The notes under the pieces are model-generated. The model searched no databases. It was given only the letters and a program-made list of their open reading frames with translations, and was not told the origin of the DNA. A stretch of DNA of 64,000 nucleotides, from assembly GCF_035989285.1 (NCBI RefSeq), contig NZ_CP108513.1:2976001-3040000 (forward strand), written 5' to 3'. The stretch comes from Streptomyces sp. NBC_01235 (lineage in GTDB: Bacteria; Actinomycetota; Actinomycetes; Streptomycetales; Streptomycetaceae). Shown here piece after piece: positions 53,001-60,756 of the stretch (position 1 is its first letter; every line of letters starts with the position of its first letter). A program made the position numbers and the translations under genes.

Positions 53001-54706
53001 TCGGCCTCATTTCCGCCACCGCGGCGGGGGCGGCGGCGCGCGACCGGCTGGCCGCGGCCTGGCCGGACCGCACGCGCGTGTACGACGGGCCCGCCGGGGA
53101 CGCCGTACGGCGGGCGTTCGCGGAGTGCGAGCAGCTCGTGTGCTTCCTGGCGACGGGGGCGGTCGTCCGGCTCGTCGCGCCGCTGCTCGGCGACAAGGCG
53201 TCCGACCCGGGTGTGGTGTGCGTCGACGAGGGCGGGCGGTTCGCCGTGTCGCTGGTCGGCGGGCACGGCGGCGGGGCCAATGAACTCGCCCGCGAGGTGG
53301 GTGGGTTGCTGGGCGCCGAGCCCGTGGTGACCACGGCGACGGACGCCGTCGGCATCCCCGGACTCGACACCCTCGGCCTGCCCGTGGAGGGCGATGTCGC
53401 CGGGGTGACGCGGGCCCTGCTGGACGGGGAGCCGGTCGCGCTGGACGCCGAGGTGGCGTGGCCGCTGCCGCCGGTGCCGTTCGCCGAGCGAGGTGCGTAC
53501 ACCGTGCGGCTCACGGACCGGGCGGTCGAGCCGGCCGCAGGGGAGGTGCACTTGCGTCCGCCGTCCCTCGTCGTCGGCGTCGGCGCCTCCAAGGGCGCGC
53601 CGGTCGAGGAGGTGCTCGACGTGATCGAGGCCGCCCTGCGGGAGGCCGGACTGTCTCCCCGTAGCGTCGCCGAGCTCGCCACCGTCGACGCCAAGGCGGC
53701 GGAACCGGGCATCGTGGCGGCCGCCGAGCGGCTCGGGGTGCCCGTGGTGACGTACTCCGCCGAGGAGTTGGCCGCCGTCGAGGTGCCGAACCCCTCCGCG
53801 GCGCCGCTCGCCGCCGTCGGCACGCCCTCCGTCGCCGAGGCCGCCGCGCTCGTCGGCGGGGGCGAACTCCTGGTGCCCAAGCGGAAGTCCGCGCGTTCGG
53901 ACGGACAGCCCGCGATGGCGACCTGCGCCGTCGTCCGGCGGCCCGGGCGCGGGCGGCTCGCGGTGGTCGGGCTCGGGCCCGGTGCGCGGGACCTGCTCAC
54001 CCCGCGCGCGAAGGCGGAGCTGGAGCGGGCCTCCGTGCTCGTGGGACTCGACCAGTACGTCGACCAGATCCGCGACCTGCTGCGGCCCGGCACCCGGATC
54101 CTGGAGTCGGGGCTCGGGGCCGAGGAGGAGCGGGCCCGCACGGCCGTCGCGGAGGCCCGGCGCGGGCAGGCCGTCGCGCTGATCGGCAGCGGGGACGCGG
54201 GCGTGTACGCCATGGCCTCCCCGGCGCTCGCCGAGGCGTCCGACGACATCGACGTGATCGGGGTGCCGGGGGTGACGGCCGCGCTCGCGGCCGGGGCGAT
54301 CCTCGGTGCGCCGCTCGGCCACGACCACGTGTCGATCAGCCTGTCCGACCTGCACACGCCGTGGGAGGTCATCGAGCGGCGGGTGCGGGCGGCGGCCGAG
54401 GCCGACATCGTCGTCACCTTCTACAACCCCCGTTCCCGGGGCCGCGACTGGCAGCTGCCCAAGGCGCTCTCCCTCCTCGCCGAGCACCGGGAGCCGACGA
54501 CGCCGGTGGGCGTCGTCCGCAACGCCTCGCGGCCGGACGGCACCAGCCGCCTGACCACGCTCGCGGAGCTCGACCCGGCGTGGGTCGACATGATGACGGT
54601 CGTGACCGTGGGCAACACGGCGACCCGGGACATCGCGGGCCGCATGGTGACGCCCCGCGGCTACCGCTGGCAGGAGACCTCTCAGGAGCAGGAGGGCGCC
54701 AAGTGA
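52997..54706 (+). CDS. cobJ: CbiG-CobJ (CbiH) fusion, precorrin-3B C17-methyltransferase
   Basis: This 569-residue fusion has an N-terminal CbiG-like half (residues about 1-310: FLATGAVVRLVAPLLGDK, VSLVGGHGGGANELAREVG, VGVGASKGAPVEEVLDVIE) and a C-terminal CobJ/CbiH methyltransferase (VVGLGPGARDLLTPRAKAEL, ALIGSGDAGVYAMASPA, FYNPRSRGR). In other bacteria CbiG opens the lactone after contraction and CobJ methylates C-17. GTG overlaps cobL; the Shine-Dalgarno is GAGAAGGAG. Confidence 0.94.
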   Translation: MIGLISATAAGAAARDRLAAAWPDRTRVYDGPAGDAVRRAFAECEQLVCFLATGAVVRLVAPLLGDKASDPGVVCVDEGGRFAVSLVGGHGGGANELAREVGGLLGAEPVVTTATDAVGIPGLDTLGLPVEGDVAGVTRALLDGEPVALDAEVAWPLPPVPFAERGAYTVRLTDRAVEPAAGEVHLRPPSLVVGVGASKGAPVEEVLDVIEAALREAGLSPRSVAELATVDAKAAEPGIVAAAERLGVPVVTYSAEELAAVEVPNPSAAPLAAVGTPSVAEAAALVGGGELLVPKRKSARSDGQPAMATCAVVRRPGRGRLAVVGLGPGARDLLTPRAKAELERASVLVGLDQYVDQIRDLLRPGTRILESGLGAEEERARTAVAEARRGQAVALIGSGDAGVYAMASPALAEASDDIDVIGVPGVTAALAAGAILGAPLGHDHVSISLSDLHTPWEVIERRVRAAAEADIVVTFYNPRSRGRDWQLPKALSLLAEHREPTTPVGVVRNASRPDGTSRLTTLAELDPAWVDMMTVVTVGNTATRDIAGRMVTPRGYRWQETSQEQEGAK

Positions 54707-55290
54707 ACCGTGTGGTCCACCCGATCGAGCAGGAGTCCTACCGGCGGCTGCGCGCCCGCCTGGACACCTCGCGCTTCCCGCCGCTCACGCGGGCGGTGGT
54801 GGAGCGGGTCGTCCACTCCGCCGCCGATCTCGAGTACGCGAGCGATCTCGTCATGGACGAGGGCGAGTTGGCGAAGGCGCATGCCGCTCTGCACGGCGGT
54901 GCGCCCGTCGTCGTGGACGTGGAGATGGTCGCGGCCGGCATCACGCGGCGCGAGACCGTCTGCCGTCTGAGGGACGCCACGTCCGGTCCGGGGCTCACCC
55001 GTTCGGCGCACGCGATACGTCTCGCGTACGAGCAGGTCGGTCCTGGCGCGCTCTGGGTGATCGGCAACGCGCCGACCGCGCTGGAGGAGCTGCTGACTCT
55101 GGACGCCGCCCCGGTACTCGTCATCGGCCTGCCCGTCGGCTTCGTCGGCGCGGTCGAGTCCAAGGCCGCGTTGCGCGAGAGCGGGCTGCCCGCCGTGAGC
55201 AACGTGTCCGAGAAGGGCGGGTCGGCCGTCGCCTCGGCCGCGCTCAACGCCCTGCTGTACCACCCCGTTTCCCCTGAGGAGAAATCGTGA
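54703..55290 (+). CDS. cobH: Precorrin-8X methylmutase
   Basis: This 195-residue enzyme moves the C-11 methyl to C-12, giving hydrogenobyrinic acid. The catalytic His is in VERVVHSAADLEYA near residue 41. IGNAPTALEELL, GLPVGFVGAVESK and the Gly-Ser rich C-terminus are family markers. GTG at 54703 overlaps the previous stop; the stop overlaps cbiX. Confidence 0.95.
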   Translation: MNRVVHPIEQESYRRLRARLDTSRFPPLTRAVVERVVHSAADLEYASDLVMDEGELAKAHAALHGGAPVVVDVEMVAAGITRRETVCRLRDATSGPGLTRSAHAIRLAYEQVGPGALWVIGNAPTALEELLTLDAAPVLVIGLPVGFVGAVESKAALRESGLPAVSNVSEKGGSAVASAALNALLYHPVSPEEKS

Positions 55291-56225
55291 CCACCCCGCC
55301 GCCCGCCCTGCTCATCGCCGGCCATGGCACCCGCGACGATGCCGGAGCCGAGGCGTTCCGCGACTTCGTACGGGAGTTGGGGCGCCGCCATCCCGAACTG
55401 CCCGTCGCGGGCGGCTTCATCGAGCTGTCCCCGCCGCCGCTGGGCGACGCGGTGACCGAGCTGGTGGAGCGTGGCGTACGCCGGTTCGCCGCCGTTCCGC
55501 TGATGCTGGTGTCCGCCGGACACGCCAAGGGAGACATCCCGGCGGCCCTGTCCCGCGAGAAGGAGCGGCACCCGGGGATCTCCTACACCTACGGGCGACC
55601 GCTGGGCCCGCACCCGGCGCTGCTGAACGTGCTGGAGCGGCGGCTGGACGAGGCGCTGGGCTCCGTGGGTCGTAGGCCCGAGGACCTGGCCGACGTGACC
55701 GTGCTGCTGGTCGGGCGCGGGTCGACGGACCCGGACGCCAACGCCGAGGTGTACAAGGCGGCACGGCTGCTGTGGGAGGGGCGCGGGTACGCGGGCGTGG
55801 AGACGGCGTTCGTGTCGCTGGCCGCGCCGGACGTGCCGAGCGGCCTGGACCGGTGCGTGAAGCTGGGCGCGCGGCGGATCGTCGTCCTGCCGTACTTCCT
55901 GTTCACCGGGATCCTGCCAGACCGGGTGCGGCAGCAGACCGAGGGCTGGGCGGCCGCGCACCCGGAGGTCGAGGTGCGCTCGGCGGATGTCATCGGTCCC
56001 GAGCCGGAGCTGCTCGACCTGGTGATGGAGCGGTACGCGGAGGCCGTCAAGGGCGATCTGCGGATGAACTGCGACTCGTGCGTGTACCGGATCGCGCTGC
56101 CCGGCTTCGAGGACAAGGTGGGGCTGCCGCAGCAGCCGCACTTCCACCCGGACGACGACGGCCACCACCATGACGGGCACGGGCACCATCACCACGGAGG
56201 GCACACGCACTCCCATGCACACTGA
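55287..56225 (+). CDS. cbiX: Sirohydrochlorin cobaltochelatase-type protein (CbiX) with His-rich tail
   Basis: This 312-residue protein has two CbiX/CbiK halves: IAGHGTRDDAGAEAF with catalytic His near residue 13, GGFIELSPPPLGDAV, then LVGRGSTDPDANAEV. A C-terminal NCDSCVYR Cys pair and a tail of ~24 residues with 11 His (HHHDGHGHHHHGG) could store or deliver metal. It inserts cobalt or iron into early tetrapyrroles. GTG at 55287 overlaps cobH; the end overlaps cobC by 11 bp. Confidence 0.93.
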   Translation: MTTPPPALLIAGHGTRDDAGAEAFRDFVRELGRRHPELPVAGGFIELSPPPLGDAVTELVERGVRRFAAVPLMLVSAGHAKGDIPAALSREKERHPGISYTYGRPLGPHPALLNVLERRLDEALGSVGRRPEDLADVTVLLVGRGSTDPDANAEVYKAARLLWEGRGYAGVETAFVSLAAPDVPSGLDRCVKLGARRIVVLPYFLFTGILPDRVRQQTEGWAAAHPEVEVRSADVIGPEPELLDLVMERYAEAVKGDLRMNCDSCVYRIALPGFEDKVGLPQQPHFHPDDDGHHHDGHGHHHHGGHTHSHAH

Positions 56226-57276
56226 CGGGCACGATCTGCGCCACCACGGGGACGCCGAGGTGCGCGACGACGGCTCGGCGCTGGTCGACCTCGCCGTGAA
56301 CGTCCGCGCGGACACACCTCCGCGCTGGCTGCGGGAGCGCGTCGCCGCGTCCCTGACCGGCCTCGCGGCCTACCCGGACGGGCGGGCCGCGCGGGCGGCG
56401 GTCGCGGCACGGCACGGGCTGCCGGTGGAGCGGGTGCTTCTGACGGCGGGCGCGGCGGAGGCGTTCGTGCTGCTGGCGCGCGCCCTGAAGGCCCGTCACC
56501 CCGTCGTCGTGCACCCGCAGTTCACGGAGCCGGAGGCGGCGCTGCGGGACGCCGGGCACAGCGTGGACCGGGTGGTGCTGCGGGAGGAGGACGGCTTCCG
56601 GCTGGATCCGTCGGCCGTTCCCGAGGACGCCGACCTGGTGGTGATCGGCAACCCGACGAACCCCACGTCGGTGCTGCATCCGGCGCGGACGATCGTCCGG
56701 CTGGCCCGGGCCGGCCGGACGCTGGTGGTCGACGAGGCGTTCATGGACGCGGTGCCCGGTGAGCGGGAGACGCTCGCCGGCCGGACGGACGTACCCGGTC
56801 TGGTGGTCCTGCGCAGCCTGACGAAGACATGGGGGCTGGCGGGGCTCCGGATCGGCTACGTCCTGGCCGCACCGGAGACGATCACCGAGCTGGGGCGGTC
56901 GCAGCCGCTCTGGCCGGTCTCCACGCCGGCACTGGCCGCGGCGGAGGCGTGCATGGGCGCGCAGGCCCTGGCGGAGGCCGGACACGCCGCCCACCGCATC
57001 GCCGCGGACCGGGCGCATCTCGTGGCGGGACTGGAGGAGTTCGCATCGGACGGGCTGCGGGTCGCGGGGCCCGCGGAGGGGCCGTTCGTGCTGGTCCGGC
57101 TGCCGGGGGCGGCGACCGTCCGACGGCGTCTGCGGGACGCGGGCTTCGCCGTACGGCGGGGCGACACCTTTCCCGGGCTCGGCGAGGAGTGGCTCAGGCT
57201 CGCGGTCCGGGACCGGGTGACGGTGAACGGATTTCTGCAGGCGCTGGACCGGGCGGTGACGTCGGCGGGGCGGTGA
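56215..57276 (+). CDS. cobC: Threonine-phosphate decarboxylase-like aminotransferase (CobC)
   Basis: This 353-residue PLP enzyme resembles CobC/CobD(Salmonella)-type L-threonine-O-3-phosphate decarboxylases, which make the aminopropanol used by CobD. PLP-binding features: TAGAAEAFVLLARAL, IGNPTNPTSVL, VVDEAFMDAVPGE and the Lys in SLTKTWGLAGLRIGY. The start at 56215 (MHTDGHD) follows GGAGGG by ~12 bp; the frame extends to 56170. It ends the cob operon. Confidence 0.93.
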   Translation: MHTDGHDLRHHGDAEVRDDGSALVDLAVNVRADTPPRWLRERVAASLTGLAAYPDGRAARAAVAARHGLPVERVLLTAGAAEAFVLLARALKARHPVVVHPQFTEPEAALRDAGHSVDRVVLREEDGFRLDPSAVPEDADLVVIGNPTNPTSVLHPARTIVRLARAGRTLVVDEAFMDAVPGERETLAGRTDVPGLVVLRSLTKTWGLAGLRIGYVLAAPETITELGRSQPLWPVSTPALAAAEACMGAQALAEAGHAAHRIAADRAHLVAGLEEFASDGLRVAGPAEGPFVLVRLPGAATVRRRLRDAGFAVRRGDTFPGLGEEWLRLAVRDRVTVNGFLQALDRAVTSAGR

Positions 57277-57330
57277 GGTCGCCCCTTCCTCACCCCGCCC
57301 GGCGCCGGGCCCGTCCGCTCCGGTACGACC

Positions 57331-58599
57331 TCAACAGCCGGGGAGCCCCTTCCCTCCTCGGTCGGACGCGCGCAGCCACACCTCGGACAGGTATCCCTCC
57401 CGGCCGTCGGCCCAGCGGATCCTGTACCAGCGAGCACTGCTGTACAGGCCCGGATTCCCGTCGTCCACGGCGCTGTTGTCCTGGCCGTTGGTGATGCGGT
57501 CTCCCTGAAGTTGACAGACGGCGGTGGCGACGGCGCCGGAGGACATCTCGGTGCCGTCGACCTCGCAGCCGTTCAGGCGGCATGAGCCGACCGTCCGGGT
57601 CGACAGGTAGGCGGGTTCGTCGTCCTCGCGCATCCGGGTGGCGCCGTTGGTGACCAGGTTCGACACGGTCACCTGGACGGTGACCGGTGCGGGCGGGTTC
57701 GTGGGTACGGGTGGCTTCTTCGGCGCAGGCGTGGCGGAGGTGTGCTGGGTGGGCTCCGGGGCCGGCGCGCCGATGGTGAAGTGGACCGGGTCGGTGCTCA
57801 CTCGCCCGTCCATGGTCCCGATCCGTGTGGTGTAGGTTCCCGCCGGGTCTCCGGCGCAGGTCCAGGACCAGGGCACCGACCCGTCCTGGCGGGCGGTGGT
57901 GGTGTCCTTGTCCAGCGGATAGTCGGTACCGTCGGGGTAGGACGCGGAGATGTAGTACTCCCCGCCGGGCTCGAAACCTGATGAGGTCGACGACAGTGTG
58001 CCGCCCTCCGTGGTGCACGACCCGGTGATCCGCAGAACGACCGGCTCAGGATCCGGGTGGGGATGGAAGGGGTACCGCGCGAGGATCTGCGGCGTGCAGG
58101 CCGGAGTGACGATCTGGTCGTCCACAAGGTCGGAGTAGACGTAGCCGGACCATCCCGGGTGCGGTCCGTCGACGTCGGTGACGTAGAACCAGCGCGGCGA
58201 GGAGAACCCTTCGGGGACGGAGTACTCCCCTTGGGAGTCGGTCCAGCATCGCATGGTGACCGACGTGCCCGTCCTGAGCCGCTCCATCGGCAGGCAGGTC
58301 ACTGATGCGTCCTGTGCGGCCTTCTGGTCCATCGCGGCCGGGCAGCCCCGCAGCGCGACGCCCGCCTCGTCGTCCGTGACGGCCAGGCTGTTGCCGGAAG
58401 TCCGGGTGCTCCCAGAAGCCGCCGGCGCGGCCTGCCCGGCCTGGGACGCGGACGCGGCGGCGAGGGTGGTGTCGTCGTTCGTGGTGCCTGAACCGCACGC
58501 GCTCAGCACGGCTGTCATCAGGAGCGCGCCGAGGCCGCCGGCGGCGGTGCGGCGCAGGCGGCGGAGCGGCGCCGGTCGGGTGTGGGCGGTACGGGACAT
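57331..58599 (-). CDS. Lipoprotein with Ig-like and SH3-like extracellular modules
   Basis: This 422-residue protein has a lipoprotein signal (RRTAAGGLGALLMTAVLSAC, lipobox LSAC). Three modules follow: an SH3-like domain (residues about 80-165, RWFYVTDVDGPHPGWSGYVYS), an Ig-like domain (about 195-280, SSGFEPGGEYYISASYPDGT ... DPAGTYTTRIGT) and a Pro/Thr linker leading to a second SH3-like domain (about 325-422, SARWYRIRWADGREGYLSEV). Paired Cys suggest an exported, oxidised protein. The Ig-like module is homologous to the external domain of the next gene. Function unknown; it may bind the wall or a ligand. Confidence 0.82.
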   Translation of the reverse strand: MSRTAHTRPAPLRRLRRTAAGGLGALLMTAVLSACGSGTTNDDTTLAAASASQAGQAAPAASGSTRTSGNSLAVTDDEAGVALRGCPAAMDQKAAQDASVTCLPMERLRTGTSVTMRCWTDSQGEYSVPEGFSSPRWFYVTDVDGPHPGWSGYVYSDLVDDQIVTPACTPQILARYPFHPHPDPEPVVLRITGSCTTEGGTLSSTSSGFEPGGEYYISASYPDGTDYPLDKDTTTARQDGSVPWSWTCAGDPAGTYTTRIGTMDGRVSTDPVHFTIGAPAPEPTQHTSATPAPKKPPVPTNPPAPVTVQVTVSNLVTNGATRMREDDEPAYLSTRTVGSCRLNGCEVDGTEMSSGAVATAVCQLQGDRITNGQDNSAVDDGNPGLYSSARWYRIRWADGREGYLSEVWLRASDRGGKGLPGC

Positions 58600-58616
58600 C
58601 GTCGGCTCCCTGCCGA

Positions 58617-59498
58617 TCAGTTGGGCTTGTCGACGTAGAACCTGGCCGTGGCGGTCTTCCCCGTGGTCTCGTCGCGAACGGTCATCGTGTACGTGCCTTC
58701 GGGGTCCGGGTCGTAGCAGGCCCAGCGCGTCTTCAGCGAGCCGTCGCTGTTCGCGGTGCTCCGGCTGCCGAAGTCGCCCTGCCCTCCCAACGAGTAGGGG
58801 GTGCCGTCGGGAAAGGTGACCTTCACGCTGTAGGGCCCGTTCGGTGTGAAGCCGGACGATGTCACCCGCCACTGGGTGTCGGGCCCCACGCAGGTACCGG
58901 AGACGGTGAGATGAGGATCTGCCGCCTGAGCCGTGGCGCTCTGCGGGGCACTGTCCGTGGAGCCGCTGCCGGTGGCGGTGGTTTGTGCCGAGTCATTCAG
59001 GAGCAGGAAAGTTCCTCCCGCGACGAGGGCGACACCGAGGACCGCCACGGCAGCGATGGCGCCGCGCCGACGGGACGGCGGCACAGCGGAAGTCGATACG
59101 GCGGGGGTCGGTGCGGCGGAAGCCGGTGCGGATGCCGGCCCGCCCCGAAGGGGCCCGGAGTCGGGAGGAGTTCCGGCGCCGCCGCGGTGCAGTGGGTCCG
59201 CTCGCCGGGCGGCGGAGAACTGGCTCTCCCAGTGGGCGATGGTCGCCCAGTCCTGAGGCATGCCCTCGGGCAGATGTTTCGGTGAGATTCTCGCGAGGCA
59301 GCTTTCGATGATCTTCTCGTAGAAATCCCAGCCGGCGTCGGCGGAGTTGATCTGGCGGCTCATCTGCGCCTGACTCATGTGCAGCTTGTTCTCCGCGATC
59401 TCCTTCTGCGAAGTACCGCACAGCTTGATCAATTTCCGTAGGTCCGCCCGGAAAGCCTTTGCAGCCATCGTTGTGTCCACGACAGCGTCATCGTTCAC
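58617..59498 (-). CDS. HTH-transmembrane-Ig-like membrane-anchored regulator
   Basis: This 293-residue protein has an N-terminal HTH (residues about 12-65, KLIKLCGTSQKEIAENKLHMSQAQ given here in part), a charged juxtamembrane region, one transmembrane helix (about 146-167, IAAVAVLGVALVAGGTFLLL) and an external Ig-like domain (about 195-290, SSGFTPNGPYSVKVTFPDGT ... DPEGTYTMTV). This resembles RodZ-type layouts. The external domain matches that of the lipoprotein gene 17 bp downstream, so the pair likely senses the same thing. GTG start at 59498; Shine-Dalgarno is weak. Confidence 0.82.
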   Translation of the reverse strand: MNDDAVVDTTMAAKAFRADLRKLIKLCGTSQKEIAENKLHMSQAQMSRQINSADAGWDFYEKIIESCLARISPKHLPEGMPQDWATIAHWESQFSAARRADPLHRGGAGTPPDSGPLRGGPASAPASAAPTPAVSTSAVPPSRRRGAIAAVAVLGVALVAGGTFLLLNDSAQTTATGSGSTDSAPQSATAQAADPHLTVSGTCVGPDTQWRVTSSGFTPNGPYSVKVTFPDGTPYSLGGQGDFGSRSTANSDGSLKTRWACYDPDPEGTYTMTVRDETTGKTATARFYVDKPN

Positions 59499-59762
59499 GG
59501 CCCCATCCTTCGCGCCGGCGCCAGAGCTGATAACTATCTATTATCCACCACACTCTGACGACCCATTAACTGCGGCATCCGTTTCATCACCGCACCGAAA
59601 TGGATCTTCGACAGGCTCTGGAATTCTTCCGCATTCCAGCTGAGCAGGAAGAATTCCGGAACACCGGATCTCCCTGGCGAGGGTCCGGCCGCACGTGCTG
59701 GAGTAGCAACACGCGATCGCTTCCGCCCCTCAGCCCTCGTCCGCCCAGGAGAGTCACATCCC
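59499..59762. other. AT-rich divergent promoter region
   Basis: This 264-bp gap is notably AT-rich for the genome (for instance GATAACTATCTATTATCC near 59530). It contains the 11-bp inverted repeat and the promoters of the divergent HTH-membrane and small membrane genes. Confidence 0.5.
59620..59657. promoter_or_regulatory. 11-bp inverted repeat in the divergent promoter region
   Basis: GGAATTCTTCC (59620-59630) and GGAAGAATTCC (59647-59657) are perfect reverse complements with a 16-nt spacer. It lies between the HTH-membrane gene (leftward) and the small membrane gene (rightward), so a regulator could control both. The arms are unusually AT-rich for this genome. Confidence 0.6.
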
Positions 59763-60194
59763 ATGAACGCGAGCAACTCGGGCCACCCCATGGCCCTCCA
59801 GCTTCCCGACGCCGTCGGGCCAGTCGCCCTGATCTGTGCCGGAGTCGTCCTGATCGTCCTCGCGCTGATGGCTGCGCTGGGTCCGGGCCGCCCGTCCGGG
59901 ACGACACCGGTTGCGGCAGCAACTGCGAACCGGCACCTGGACGCCTGGGTCTTCCTCGCCATCCTCGTCTTCGCCGTGGCGCTGATCGCCTTCGGCACCA
60001 GCACCACCCGCATGACGGGCGTCGGCACACTCGTCGTCGCGATCGCCGGTGCCTGGTTCCGCCGAGGGCGCTCCGCCGAGGCAGGTGCGAAGCGAACGGA
60101 CACCGGAAGCTTCTCCGCGAAGATGCTCGGCATCGAGTACACCCGCACATGGGAGTCCGAGGCGCCGAACCGGACGGACGACAACGTCGTCTGA
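59763..60194 (+). CDS. Small membrane protein divergent from the HTH-membrane gene
   Basis: This 143-residue protein has two or three hydrophobic helices (AVGPVALICAGVVLIVLALMAAL, LDAWVFLAILVFAVALIAFG, VGTLVVAIAGAWF) and a polar C-terminal 40 residues (SAKMLGIEYTRTWES). No family recognised. The ATG at 59763 follows AGGAGAGTCACATCCC. It shares the promoter region and inverted repeat with the HTH/lipoprotein pair. Confidence 0.7.
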   Translation: MNASNSGHPMALQLPDAVGPVALICAGVVLIVLALMAALGPGRPSGTTPVAAATANRHLDAWVFLAILVFAVALIAFGTSTTRMTGVGTLVVAIAGAWFRRGRSAEAGAKRTDTGSFSAKMLGIEYTRTWESEAPNRTDDNVV

Positions 60195-60206
60195 CCACGC
60201 AGGAGA

Positions 60207-60275
60207 GTCCGCGGCAACAGGTTCGCGGACGGCAAGCGGTCCCTGCGCCGGAACGGCGGCCGGGGACCGCTTGCC
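60207..60275 (+). terminator. Two adjacent hairpins after the small membrane gene
   Basis: GTCCGCG-N10-CGCGGAC (60207-60230) and GGCAAGCGGTCCC-N19-GGGACCGCTTGCC (60231-60275) are both perfect. The second, 13-bp stem is a good terminator for the gene ending at 60194. Confidence 0.7.
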
Positions 60276-60444
60276 CACACCGAAACGACAGATCGGCTCG
60301 CGTGACGCGACGGCGGTCTTCACGACCCGAACCGGTGCCGGCCGGTGTCGGTCACCCAGACCTGGCGGTCGGGCTGTGAACACCTGCCCCGAAGCGCCCC
60401 TCAAGCGCCGCGCCGCCGGGTGCACCGTCCGCCCTGACGCCGCC

Positions 60445-60723
60445 TCAGGCTCGACGTCGGCGCCGGGACACGGCCACCGCTCCCCTGCCCGCGAGCACCA
60501 GGGCCACGGCGCCGCCCGCGAGGTACGGGGTCACCGGGCTGCCACCGGTCTGTGCCAGGTCCACCTGTGCGGGCACGCCCTGGGCCTTCACGTCACCGGC
60601 CGGTGCGGCACTCGGCTCGGCGGACTGGTCCTGCCCCTGCCCCTCCCCGTGTTGCTGCCTCTGCCCCTGTTTCCGCGCGTCGAATCCATCGGCACGTACG
60701 TGCTCCACGATCCCCCGCGACAC
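60445..60723 (-). pseudogene. C-terminal fragment of an LAxTG sortase-anchored surface protein
   Basis: The 92-residue frame ends with LAQTGG, a hydrophobic helix (VTPYLAGGAVALVLAGRGAVAV) and RRRRRA: a class-E-type sortase sorting signal. There is no signal peptide and the front part is short and low-complexity. Most likely a remnant of a longer wall-anchored protein; less likely a miniature substrate made from another start. Confidence 0.55.
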
Positions 60724-60756
60724 ACCGCCGCGTCACTCCCCCGCGACACACCGCCC

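Noticed and set aside
57331..57331. Terminator between cobC and the lipoprotein gene
   Set aside because: The 54-bp gap between the convergent genes shows no good hairpin, so none is annotated.
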